Shown here: positions 1 to 7,340 of the stretch, piece after piece
Layout of the letters: each line of letters starts with the position of its first letter
Position numbering within the stretch: the stretch's first letter is position 1
Notes under the pieces: generated by a model
What the model was told of the DNA's origin: nothing
The model's input: the letters and a program-made list of their open reading frames with translations, nothing else
The model's database searches: none
From: Chitinophagaceae bacterium
Lineage (GTDB): Bacteria > Bacteroidota > Bacteroidia > Chitinophagales > Chitinophagaceae
Assembly: GCA_016786845.1 (NCBI GenBank)
Contig: JAEUVB010000021.1
Location: 310,001-374,000, forward strand
DNA length: 64,000 bases
Reading direction: 5' to 3'
Program-made: the position numbers and the translations under genes

Positions 1-767
1 TCACTAGCTACCGACCTGTCAAATTGATCAGATTGGTTGATAAATCCTCTTGAGTTGGTAACAGATAAAACTCTTGAAACATTTAGGTCTTTATTTCTTT
101 CTGAAATTTCTTTTATAAATTTCCCTACTACTTTTGGTTTTATTTCCCCGCTAAACCCCTTCAACCTTTTCCTCCCCGTAAGCAATTGCTGCATGAGCCA
201 TTTTTTGCGGAGTTCTTTTTGGGCTATGAGTTTTTCGGTGGTGTGGATGGCGGCATCTGCTGTGCTTAGTACTTGAGCTATAGCGTGTTGTTCGGAGTGT
301 GGGGGGAGTGGGATTTTGAATTGTTGTAAATCATCGAGATTTAAAACAGGCTGAGCTCCTCCTACTTTATAAACATACAATAGTCTTTCTATTCTATTCT
401 CTAAAAAATATCTTACAAATTCAGAATTAGCTTTAGTAGAATCAATTGAAATTCTAGCGACAGATCTTGAAATGTTTGAGCAATCAAGTTCATCTGGAAC
501 TACTGCTATTTTACCGATGTTTGCTCCTACCACAGTTATCAGAATATCTCCTTTGTTAACTCTAGATCGGATATAAGGTCGATCAATTTCTTCTGATACC
601 TTGAACAAATTGGATATCTTCCCCCAGCCAGCGGAGTAATCTTGGCTACGAATCATCACTATCCCATTTTCGTTGTAGTCACCTGGTTGCACAATACCGT
701 ATGTAATGCTTTTATTTTTTTGCAAAAGCTTATTTAATGGTACAAATTCTTCGAACACCATTATCAT
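1..767 (-). CDS. hsdS: Type I restriction-modification specificity subunit HsdS, 3' part missing at window edge
   Basis: The frame stays open from an ATG at 767 (second in-frame ATG at 761) to the left edge, giving about 255 residues of an incomplete protein. An N-terminal target-recognition domain contains IRSQDYSAGW and GDILITVVGANIGK, typical of HsdS domains. It is followed by a conserved helical spacer (PLPPHSEQHAIAQVLSTADA, then LIAQKELRKKWLMQQLLTG) and the start of a second recognition domain. HsdS dictates the DNA site bound by the M2S methylase and R2M2S2 nuclease. The ATG lies 3 bases past the hsdM stop, so the genes are co-transcribed. The start is supported by the tight spacing. 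The second half and any hsdR gene lie outside the window. Confidence 0.9.
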   Translation of the reverse strand, partial: MIMVFEEFVPLNKLLQKNKSITYGIVQPGDYNENGIVMIRSQDYSAGWGKISNLFKVSEEIDRPYIRSRVNKGDILITVVGANIGKIAVVPDELDCSNISRSVARISIDSTKANSEFVRYFLENRIERLLYVYKVGGAQPVLNLDDLQQFKIPLPPHSEQHAIAQVLSTADAAIHTTEKLIAQKELRKKWLMQQLLTGRKRLKGFSGEIKPKVVGKFIKEISERNKDLNVSRVLSVTNSRGFINQSDQFDRSVAS

Positions 768-770
768 TGT

Positions 771-2324
771 TTATAAAGATTTTAAATAAATGTCAATTTC
801 TTCCTGCACCTCCACTAATTCACCTTCCAATTGTTCAATCTCTTTTTGCACCGCAGCAATATCCACTTCCGCTTCCTCCTCAAAAGTGTCTACATATCGT
901 GGGATGTTCAGGTTAAAATCGTTTTCCTGTATTTCTTCGGGTGTAGCCACATAACTGTATTTATCTTCCACGACTCCAGTCTGTAGTTTACCGGCAGCAA
1001 AATCGCGATAGGTTTTTACAATGTGTTCAATATCGCTTTCACGTAGCTTGTTTTGGTTTTTAGCACTTTCGTAATGCTTGCTGGCATCAATAAACAGTAC
1101 ATTATTGCTCAATTTTTGCTTGTTAAAAACCAAGATTGCTGCCGGAATTCCTGTACCAAAAAACAAGTTGGCAGGTAAACCAATCACCGCTTCGAGCAAG
1201 TTTTCTTCTATGGTTCGTTGGCGTATGCGGCCTTCGCTGCTACCTCGGAATAAAACACCATGCGGTACAACCACACCTGCTTTTCCGTGTTCGTTCAACG
1301 TTTCTATCATGTGGCTGATAAATGCCCAGTCGCCTTTGCTTTTGGGAGGTACCCCTCTCCAAAAACGGTTGTATTTATCCGTTTCGGGATCGTAACTGAT
1401 GGTGGTTTTGTCGCCTTCCTTGTCTTCTACCTTACCCCATTTATCCAGAGAGAATGGCGGATTGGCCACTACGGTATCGAACTTCATCAAGGTATCGCCT
1501 TCTTTTAGTTTGGGGTTGCGTATGGTATCGCCCCAGCGTATGGTAGCATTGTCGAAGCCATGCAAAAACATGTTCATTACTGCCAAAGCCCAGGTGCTGC
1601 CATTGGCTTCTTGTCCGAATAAAGAGAAATTATCAGAACCCACTTCCTGTCCGGCCTTAATGAGCAGGGAAGCAGAACCACAAGTAGGATCACAAATACG
1701 TGAACCCGGTTTTGATTGAGTGAGCTTGGCTAAAAGGGTAGATACTTCACTGGGTGTATAAAACTCCCCGGCTTTCTTGCCGGCATCACTGGCAAAGTTT
1801 GAAATCAAATATTCATAAGCACCTCCGATAATATCATTTCCCTCTAAATGCGAAGGACGCAGATTCAAATTTTCTTTATTAAAGTCGAGCAGTAAATTCT
1901 TCAGACGGGTGTTTTTGTCTTTAGGTTCGCCTAGCTTGCTGGTATTAAAGTCGATGTTTTGGAAAATACCGGCACCATCTTCACTGTATAGTTTTTCACG
2001 GTTGGCTTCTTCTAAGTCTGTTAAGGCAATATTGATGAGCTCACCAATATTGGCTTCATTGCGTGAATCGTACAGAAACTTAAAATGGCTGTGGTCCGGC
2101 ACAATAAAACGTTCGTGTTGCATGGCACGTTTGGCTCGTTCCACATCACCGTTGTATTTTGCTAAGTAGCCTTCCATTTTATCGTCATGCACATCGCTGA
2201 GGTATTTCAGGAACAGCATGGTGAGCACATAGTCTTTGTAAACGCTTGGGTCTATGCTACCCCTAAAGGTGTCGCAAGCTTTCCAAACTGCATCGTTGAT
2301 GTCTTTCTGTGTAATTTTAGCCAT
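771..2324 (-). CDS. hsdM: Type I restriction-modification DNA methyltransferase subunit HsdM
   Basis: 517 residues, a normal HsdM length. The N-terminal helical HsdM_N domain spans roughly residues 5-160. The N6-adenine methyltransferase core follows, with SAM-binding motif I DPTCGSAS near 212-219 and catalytic motif IV NPPF at 288-291. The GEFYTP segment before motif I is characteristic of the family. The C-terminal end is a predicted coiled coil (EIEQLEGELVEVQEEIDIYL) that would pack against HsdS. The enzyme methylates adenine in the HsdS-defined site and so protects host DNA. It sits between a half-size S-like gene (5-bp gap upstream) and hsdS (3-bp gap downstream) in one operon. Seen: motifs and context. 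Inferred: activity. Confidence 0.97.
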   Translation of the reverse strand: MAKITQKDINDAVWKACDTFRGSIDPSVYKDYVLTMLFLKYLSDVHDDKMEGYLAKYNGDVERAKRAMQHERFIVPDHSHFKFLYDSRNEANIGELINIALTDLEEANREKLYSEDGAGIFQNIDFNTSKLGEPKDKNTRLKNLLLDFNKENLNLRPSHLEGNDIIGGAYEYLISNFASDAGKKAGEFYTPSEVSTLLAKLTQSKPGSRICDPTCGSASLLIKAGQEVGSDNFSLFGQEANGSTWALAVMNMFLHGFDNATIRWGDTIRNPKLKEGDTLMKFDTVVANPPFSLDKWGKVEDKEGDKTTISYDPETDKYNRFWRGVPPKSKGDWAFISHMIETLNEHGKAGVVVPHGVLFRGSSEGRIRQRTIEENLLEAVIGLPANLFFGTGIPAAILVFNKQKLSNNVLFIDASKHYESAKNQNKLRESDIEHIVKTYRDFAAGKLQTGVVEDKYSYVATPEEIQENDFNLNIPRYVDTFEEEAEVDIAAVQKEIEQLEGELVEVQEEIDIYLKSL

Positions 2325-2329
2325 AATAT

Positions 2330-2935
2330 TTATTTTATTGCGTTGATGATTTGTTGTTGAATTTGTTTTTCTCTTAGTGTTTCAATTTTCTGTTTCAAGG
2401 ATTTTTCCTTGTTGCGGAGTTTGGTGATTTGCAGAACCGCCTTTTGTATTTCAATGCTCGGCACTCTTATTTCAAGATTTTCTAAAACCTGTTTTGAAAT
2501 AGAAGGAATGGAAGTACCGATGGCCTGACCTTTTAAAAGTGTTTGGGTGTTATGGTTATTTAGAAACCAAGCCAAAAACTGAGACAACACTTTCTTGTCA
2601 GTTGGCCGGATCACAAAAAACGAGGTGGATGCCACAGAAGGTTCATTGTGGTTTTCAAAAACGGTAGCGAAGTTTTTTGATCCCTTTGCGGCAAAAAGCA
2701 CGTCGCCGTCTTTTAATAGGTGTTTTTCAGAAATCCCTTCAGCCATCAAATCAGAATGAAGAACTGAGTGAAGTTGCCCATATTCGTCAAAATGCTTGGA
2801 CTGTAGATATACTAATTCACCAATGCCTGTGGGTTTAGCAAAGATTCCGGTTTGTATGTTGCTGATATGTTTTAGTTTATGAAACAAGATCTGATGATTT
2901 ATATTTTCCTCAGCAAAGGTCAGATAATTTTTCAA
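2330..2935 (-). CDS. Half-size HsdS-like specificity protein (single recognition domain)
   Basis: 201 residues, about half a normal HsdS. It has one target-recognition-like domain (HISNIQTGIFAKP, then LKDGDVLFAAKGS, then NLEIRVPSIEIQKAVL) followed by one helical spacer rich in K, E and Q. This resembles one TRD plus one conserved region of HsdS, the arrangement of half-S proteins that act as dimers. No ATG precedes the domain. The frame opens after a TGA near 2980 and the best start is TTG at 2935, so the N-terminus is uncertain and could be eroded. It is the first gene of the hsdM-hsdS operon. It may be an accessory S subunit, a remnant of a second S gene, or a regulator of S assembly. The recognition domain does not visibly resemble that of the downstream hsdS. 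Confidence 0.75.
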   Translation of the reverse strand: MKNYLTFAEENINHQILFHKLKHISNIQTGIFAKPTGIGELVYLQSKHFDEYGQLHSVLHSDLMAEGISEKHLLKDGDVLFAAKGSKNFATVFENHNEPSVASTSFFVIRPTDKKVLSQFLAWFLNNHNTQTLLKGQAIGTSIPSISKQVLENLEIRVPSIEIQKAVLQITKLRNKEKSLKQKIETLREKQIQQQIINAIK

Positions 2936-3276
2936 TATGCCAAATTTATTTTTGTGTAATGGTTCTACAAATTTTACCAGTCAGTCTATCGTATATCACG
3001 AAAATCCTCTTAAATAGCTGTAAACAGGTGATATGTGGCCATAATTAGTCAACAGAACATGCTTTTCAAATGTACTAAAAAAAATATGCTCAGCTTATAA
3101 TAATTCCGGATCTTCTTGTTTTTAATCTGACAATTTCGAAAATGAACAGAAATTAGTTTGCAATCGCGCTGGTTATGATTAAGGTTGCCCAAATACTATA
3201 CTGAACCCCGAATTTGGTATTTCAAATTAGCATTTTGCTCCAATTTTAAAATATTTATTATCTTATCTTAAATTTT
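2936..3276. other. AT-rich gene-free upstream region of the restriction operon
   Basis: This 340-bp stretch lies upstream of the minus-strand half-S gene and before the 21-bp periodic array. No open frame with coding character was seen on either strand. It presumably contains the promoter of the restriction-modification operon, but I could not pick a convincing box. Composition becomes steadily more AT-rich towards 3240. Confidence 0.4.
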
Positions 3277-3507
3277 TATTTAATGTGTTTTAATAATTAT
3301 TATATCTATTTAAATTATTATTTAATGTGTTTTAATATAATTTATCAATCTTTTAATAAATGTTATTTTACATTAATAATTTATTTTATGTGTTATAAAT
3401 AATATTATATACCTTTAAATATTTATTTAATGTATAATAATAATAATAATTACTATTTAAATAATTATTTAAAGTGTGATAATAATTATTTAAAAATGTG
3501 AGTATAT
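3277..3507. repeat. AT-rich array with 21-bp register (11 units, alternating A/B types)
   Basis: The segment can be cut into eleven consecutive 21-base units beginning at 3277, 3298, 3319, 3340, 3361, 3382, 3403, 3424, 3445, 3466 and 3487. Units at 3277, 3319, 3382, 3424 and 3466 share a core like TATTTAATGTGTTTTAATA. Units at 3298, 3403 and 3445 share a second core like TATTATATCTATTTAAAT. The result is mostly a 42-base A-B repeat with one disturbed stretch (3340-3381). 21 bp equals two helical turns, so copies lie on the same DNA face. It could be curved DNA, a multi-site protein-binding array or an iteron-like element. It is not a CRISPR array: there are no unique spacers. Confidence 0.7.
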
Positions 3508-3594
3508 TGCGTTTGAAATTCAGAAAAACGGAATTAAAAGTTGCCGGACAAGGCACGTCCTAAGTATATATTAACTGCTTAAACATAGACCCTT

Positions 3595-4041
3595 ATGCCC
3601 TACCACAATATTGAAGCTACCCTTACACCGACGGATCAGCAACTCATTTTCGACCAACTCAATACGATCCGGACTAAACTTCCTTTTCTCATCAACCTGA
3701 CCTCCAAGGAAAAACGCATGGGGAGGCTCACCCATAATAAACCGGCCTTTCGTCACATCGCTTTGGAGTCAGCCCAATTGCGCCCGGAGCTGTTGCCTCC
3801 GGCTCAGCCCCTGGAAGCCTGGGCGAAAGATGAAAACTTACTGACCACCCTTCAGCCTATTCTACAAGAAATAAACCTCCTGAAAGAGGCCCTGGAAGAT
3901 ACCGTTTTGGCCCTTCGCATGGAATCGCATAGTGCATCCAAAAACTTTCTAAACTTCGCACGCATATCTGCCGGAACCAATGTACCCGGTATTGATGCAA
4001 TCGTGAAGAGAATGGAAGAGGCATTGAATGGGAAGGGGTGA
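3595..4041 (+). CDS. Conserved protein of unknown function, paralogue of the 7341-7817 gene
   Basis: 148 residues, no signal peptide or membrane segment. I do not recognise a named family. It is clearly related to the protein at 7341-7817. Both start MPY[HN]N, carry a T-P segment, then FLINLT followed by E/K-rich residues, a helical middle with PPA, and a conserved C-terminal stretch around GTN[VT]PG. The predicted fold is mainly helical. The gene lies immediately left of the nucleotidyltransferase/patatin cassette, while its paralogue lies immediately right in the opposite direction, so the two converge on the cassette. Whether they belong to it or mark its insertion site is not known. Start ATG at 3595 matches the paralogue's N-terminus. 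Confidence 0.8.
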   Translation: MPYHNIEATLTPTDQQLIFDQLNTIRTKLPFLINLTSKEKRMGRLTHNKPAFRHIALESAQLRPELLPPAQPLEAWAKDENLLTTLQPILQEINLLKEALEDTVLALRMESHSASKNFLNFARISAGTNVPGIDAIVKRMEEALNGKG

Positions 4042-4543
4042 TGTGGGGGGTAATCTTCTTTATAACTTGTTGCGCAGAATGTAAGCAATTTAATTTGATT
4101 TTACAATTTTTATACTGACAAAAAGCGTCAGATTGTCGACCATTTTGTGCTATTTGTGACAAAAGGTAGTGTGAAATACTTCTTTTGTCATACATAATTA
4201 CCGATTGTTGGTTGGCATAAGATTTGACTTACGTATAAGTTTGTTAAATCCTAAAATAGAAAATATGATATAGATAAATAAAAAAATGTTCCTCTCCGTC
4301 GGCAAACTTAAAGGAACACTTAGATGTAAAAAGGAAGTGAAAAATTCAATGGGATATTGAATTAAGCGGGGGCTTATCACCCTCTATTCACTCCGTTTTG
4401 TTTGAGGGTGCAAAAGTAGTACCACATTCCACAAATCCAAATTCTATGTGGAGTTATTAACAAAATAATTTGCCGAAGATCTCCTCTGGCTATATCGTTT
4501 TACGGCTATTAAAATGTGAAACACAACTTTTAAAAAAAATAAA
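4042..4543. other. Intergenic region upstream of the defence-like cassette
   Basis: 500 bases with no convincing gene. A 60-codon GTG-started minus frame at 4198-4380 has no coding character. The region holds an inverted repeat (4157-4190) and a TACTTTTG box facing left (4418-4411). The plus-strand promoter of the cassette should lie between about 4400 and 4540, but no perfect box was found there. Confidence 0.4.
4157..4190. promoter_or_regulatory. Inverted repeat, possible operator or terminator
   Basis: TGACAAAAG (4157-4165) and CTTTTGTCA (4182-4190) are perfect 9-base inverted copies separated by 16 bases. A T-rich run does not follow directly, so a protein-binding site is as likely as a terminator for the upstream gene. 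A smaller hairpin, CTGAC/GTCAG, lies just upstream near 4117-4133. Confidence 0.4.
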
Positions 4544-4816
4544 ATGGCTTTTAAAAAAACAGATTTGAAATTCAGCGAGTATAGCTGGACAGCACTTAAC
4601 GGAGATAATCCTAAAATTTCAGGTGAACCTGATAACACATTACTTAGTAGAAAGGAAGGCTACGAGGTATTGTATTTTATTAATAAAACTATGGAGAAGC
4701 GAAATTGGATACATGCTTCTTCTGGACATCGAATTGAAAAAATGATTCACGAACATGTGCCTAAGAACATTCATAGTCAAATTGAAATTTATAATTGGAT
4801 AATCGCTAACTGGTAA
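4544..4816 (+). CDS. Small protein of unknown function, first gene of the cassette
   Basis: 90 residues, soluble, mixed charge, no signal peptide. I do not recognise the family. Visible features are an N-terminal stretch containing SRKEGYEVLYFINK, a central HASSGHRIEKMI segment, and a C-terminal IYNWIIANW tail. It starts ATG after an A-rich leader and is followed 10 bases later by the LRAT-like gene, so it is very likely the first gene of a four-gene operon ending with the patatin phospholipase. A regulator, an inhibitor of the nucleotidyltransferase or a partner of the LRAT-like protein are possible. None is shown by the sequence. Confidence 0.7.
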   Translation: MAFKKTDLKFSEYSWTALNGDNPKISGEPDNTLLSRKEGYEVLYFINKTMEKRNWIHASSGHRIEKMIHEHVPKNIHSQIEIYNWIIANW

Positions 4817-4826
4817 AAAATATAAT

Positions 4827-5246
4827 ATGAATAGAAATTTACAAAAATGGAATTTACAACCGGCAGACAGAATTGTGGTGCCGAAGAGCGATTTACGTAT
4901 GGTACAACACCATGCTATCTATTTAGGAAAAGATGAGTACGGAACAGATTGGATTGCCGAAAACAAATTCGGCAAGGGCGTACAAATAGTTACGGCTTCG
5001 GAATTTTTTAGTGATGTAATTGAAATTACAAGAGTTGAACCATTTAAAGGAAAGCAACATCAACGAAATGAAGCTGTACAATTGGCCGTCTCTTTGGAAG
5101 GGCAGAACTATGATTTGTTTGCATTCAATTGCGAACATTATGCGAATGTGGTCCAATATAAAGTACCGGTGAGTCATCAAGCAAAGACAGGAGTGGGCAT
5201 AGGGCTACTTGCATTGTTACTTGGTTTAATATTTATTAACGATTAA
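4827..5246 (+). CDS. LRAT/NlpC-P60-like papain-fold protein with C-terminal membrane segment
   Basis: 139 residues. The LRAT/H-rev107 signature is visible in the right order: the conserved His in VQHHAIYLG (H28 or H29), and the Cys motif NCEHYANVV with the likely nucleophile C102. Residues about 122-137 form one hydrophobic helix, as in eukaryotic LRAT and PLAAT proteins, which use a C-terminal membrane anchor. Members of this thiol-enzyme family transfer or release acyl chains of phospholipids. The gene sits 10 bases after the small unknown gene and 9 before the CD-NTase-like gene. Together with the downstream patatin, the operon would carry two lipid-acting enzymes. Family assignment is from motifs. 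The role in defence is inference. Confidence 0.75.
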   Translation: MNRNLQKWNLQPADRIVVPKSDLRMVQHHAIYLGKDEYGTDWIAENKFGKGVQIVTASEFFSDVIEITRVEPFKGKQHQRNEAVQLAVSLEGQNYDLFAFNCEHYANVVQYKVPVSHQAKTGVGIGLLALLLGLIFIND

Positions 5247-5255
5247 AAAAACATA

Positions 5256-6290
5256 ATGGCAAATTATACAAATAAATTAGAAAAACTGAAAAATAGAAGA
5301 CAGGATATCATAACGAAAGCATTTTCGTTGAATGAAAATTTTAACAAGAAAACGTATGGAGAAAGTACGACATATGCCCTTGAAGCTATGGAAGAAATTA
5401 GTGCTGAATACACAAATAATACTTATAAGCAAGTTATGAGGGTACAAAATCATTTGAAGCCCGGCTTGAACGAATATGGAATTGATGTAGATTTCAGATA
5501 CCAAGGTTCAGTTCCTACAAACACTCATATTAAGTTATATAGTGATATAGATTTATTGGCAATACACCAAAAATTCTACACTTTAGAACCTCCATTACGA
5601 CCTACATACCCATATCTAGGAGATACTTTAGCGGATTTAAAAGAACTGAGAAGTAGAGCTTTTAGAATACTTGATACTGTTTTTACAAGTTGTGATATAG
5701 ATGATTCGGGAGGTAAAGCATTGACTATTTCTGGTGGTTCATTGAATAGGAAAATTGATATTATTTCAAGCAATTGGCATAACACTGTTAGATATCAGAA
5801 TTCAAATGATGAAGTTTATCGTGGTGTTAAGATATTAGATAGAGATAATAACAAGGAAATACTAAATTTTCCATTCATGCATATTCACTGCATTAATCAA
5901 AAGGATATTGAAGTGGGCGGCAATGAAAAAAGAGTTATTAGGTTGCTTAAAAGTATAAAGGCTGATGCTGATGAAAACATAAATGTATCAAGTTATGATA
6001 TTGCATCTTTAGTTTATCGCATGGATAATTCATACTTACATACAAGTAGAAATCAACGAATTGTATTAATAAACAATACTAATCAATTTCTAACAAAGGT
6101 TATAAACGATAAAACGTTCAGAGAGAGTTTATATGTTGCGAATGGGACAAGAAGGCTCTTTTGCAATGATGGGACCAGGTTAGAGGAGGTGGTAAAACTT
6201 CAGAAGGAAGTTGAAGCCTTGGTATTTGAAATAGCAAAGGAATTAAAACCACTTAATGAAAGTATAGAAAAATCTATTGTATATTATTAA
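5256..6290 (+). CDS. cGAS/DncV-like nucleotidyltransferase (CD-NTase), CBASS-type
   Basis: 344 residues. The Pol-beta-type nucleotidyltransferase signature is present: G84-S85 in the helix-turn (YQGSVPTNT), metal-binding D97 and D99 in SDIDLLAI, and a third acidic residue D168 in NRKIDIISSNW. This is the arrangement of CD-NTases, which make cyclic di- or trinucleotides that activate an effector. The effector candidate, a patatin phospholipase, starts at the very next base after the stop codon. An N-terminal helical stretch (1-75) precedes the catalytic core. No Cap2/Cap3, HORMA/TRIP13 or nucleobase-modifying companions are seen. The clade and the nucleotide product cannot be read from the sequence. 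A CCA-type or other unrelated nucleotidyltransferase is unlikely given the neighbour. Confidence 0.85.
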   Translation: MANYTNKLEKLKNRRQDIITKAFSLNENFNKKTYGESTTYALEAMEEISAEYTNNTYKQVMRVQNHLKPGLNEYGIDVDFRYQGSVPTNTHIKLYSDIDLLAIHQKFYTLEPPLRPTYPYLGDTLADLKELRSRAFRILDTVFTSCDIDDSGGKALTISGGSLNRKIDIISSNWHNTVRYQNSNDEVYRGVKILDRDNNKEILNFPFMHIHCINQKDIEVGGNEKRVIRLLKSIKADADENINVSSYDIASLVYRMDNSYLHTSRNQRIVLINNTNQFLTKVINDKTFRESLYVANGTRRLFCNDGTRLEEVVKLQKEVEALVFEIAKELKPLNESIEKSIVYY

Positions 6291-7214
6291 ATGAAAAAAG
6301 AGACTATTAATATACTAAGCCTTGATGGCGGAGGCTCCAAGGGTGTATACACCCTTGGAGTTCTTTCTGAATTAGAAAAAGCTTTCGGATGTAAACTTTA
6401 TGAAAGATTTGATTTGATTTATGGAACCAGCACCGGTTCAATTATTGCATCCTTATTAGCATTAGGATTGGGAGTTGATGAAATTAAGAAACATTATTTT
6501 GAAATCATTCCTGCTATTATGACTTGCTCACGTTCAAGCAATAAAACTAAAACTTTGGAGACGTTTGCTGAGAAAATGTATATGGACAAAGGGTTTAGTG
6601 ATTTCAAAACAAATGTTGGTATCGTAGCGATGAACTATGAAACGCAAAAACCATTAATTTTTAAAACCAATTCGGCAATGGCGCATGGAGTAAAAAGTAG
6701 TTTTGAGCCAGCATTTGGTTTAAAAATAAAAGATGCTGTAATTGCTTCTTGTTCAGCTACACCGATTTTCAAAGAGAAAATACTACATACTAATAATAAG
6801 GGTACACTTGTCGCTATAGACGGAGGGTTTATTGCAAACAACCCAACCTTATTTGCAATTATTGATTCGGAGAAGGCGCTAGGTTATAGTATAGAAAATA
6901 CTAGGGTCCTAAGTATTGGAGTTGGAAATTATATAGAAAAACCCCTTCTCAAATTTCATGGAATCATTAGCTTATTCAAAATATTTAAAATAGTGAGTAG
7001 GATTCTAAATGCAAGCTCTAATACCACTGAGGTATTGGCCAATTTGCTTTTCCCGAATTTAAGAATGGTAAGAATAAACGATACATTTAATGAGCCTGAA
7101 TTTGGAACAAATATGGTCGAAAAAGATATTAAGAAATTGGAAAAGATGTTTCAACTCGGTGTTCAATCTTATGCAAAATATGAAAAGGAGCTATTAAAAT
7201 TGGGAATTTTTTAA
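6291..7214 (+). CDS. capV: Patatin-like phospholipase, probable CBASS effector (CapV-like)
   Basis: 307 residues with all parts of the patatin active site: the oxyanion loop DGGGSKG (12-18), nucleophile elbow GTSTG with S47, and the catalytic Asp in DGG (D177) followed by ANNP. Patatins cut acyl chains from phospholipids. CapV-type members are switched on by a cyclic dinucleotide from the adjacent CD-NTase and destroy the host membrane during phage infection. The ATG directly abuts the stop of the CD-NTase gene, which strongly suggests translational coupling. No signal peptide or membrane helix at the N-terminus, as expected for a cytosolic effector. The oxyanion loop reads GSKG rather than the more common GIRG. 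Confidence 0.88.
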   Translation: MKKETINILSLDGGGSKGVYTLGVLSELEKAFGCKLYERFDLIYGTSTGSIIASLLALGLGVDEIKKHYFEIIPAIMTCSRSSNKTKTLETFAEKMYMDKGFSDFKTNVGIVAMNYETQKPLIFKTNSAMAHGVKSSFEPAFGLKIKDAVIASCSATPIFKEKILHTNNKGTLVAIDGGFIANNPTLFAIIDSEKALGYSIENTRVLSIGVGNYIEKPLLKFHGIISLFKIFKIVSRILNASSNTTEVLANLLFPNLRMVRINDTFNEPEFGTNMVEKDIKKLEKMFQLGVQSYAKYEKELLKLGIF

Positions 7215-7270
7215 TACCGGCTTTAATATATATGTATCAAAAAGTGGAATTGGGTTCGTTTATTTATACA

Positions 7271-7300
7271 CACAAAAAAACCGCCCCTTTCGGGGCGGCT
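7271..7300 (-). terminator. Intrinsic terminator of the 7341-7817 gene
   Basis: CCGCCCC (7281-7287) pairs with GGGGCGG (7292-7298) around loop TTTC. Read on the minus strand the stem is followed by a run of seven T, the right polarity for the gene ending at 7341. On the plus strand there is no T-run, so termination of the patatin transcript here would be weak. Confidence 0.8.
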
Positions 7301-7340
7301 AAAACCAATTAAACAATATGAAAACAAATCAGAAAAAAAC

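Noticed and set aside
3277..3507. CRISPR array
   Set aside because: Units are contiguous with no unique spacers and are AT-rich and diverged; no cas genes nearby.
4198..4380. 60-codon minus frame downstream of a left-facing TACTTTTG box
   Set aside because: GTG start, no family resemblance, unlikely composition; kept only as a possible transcript in the findings.
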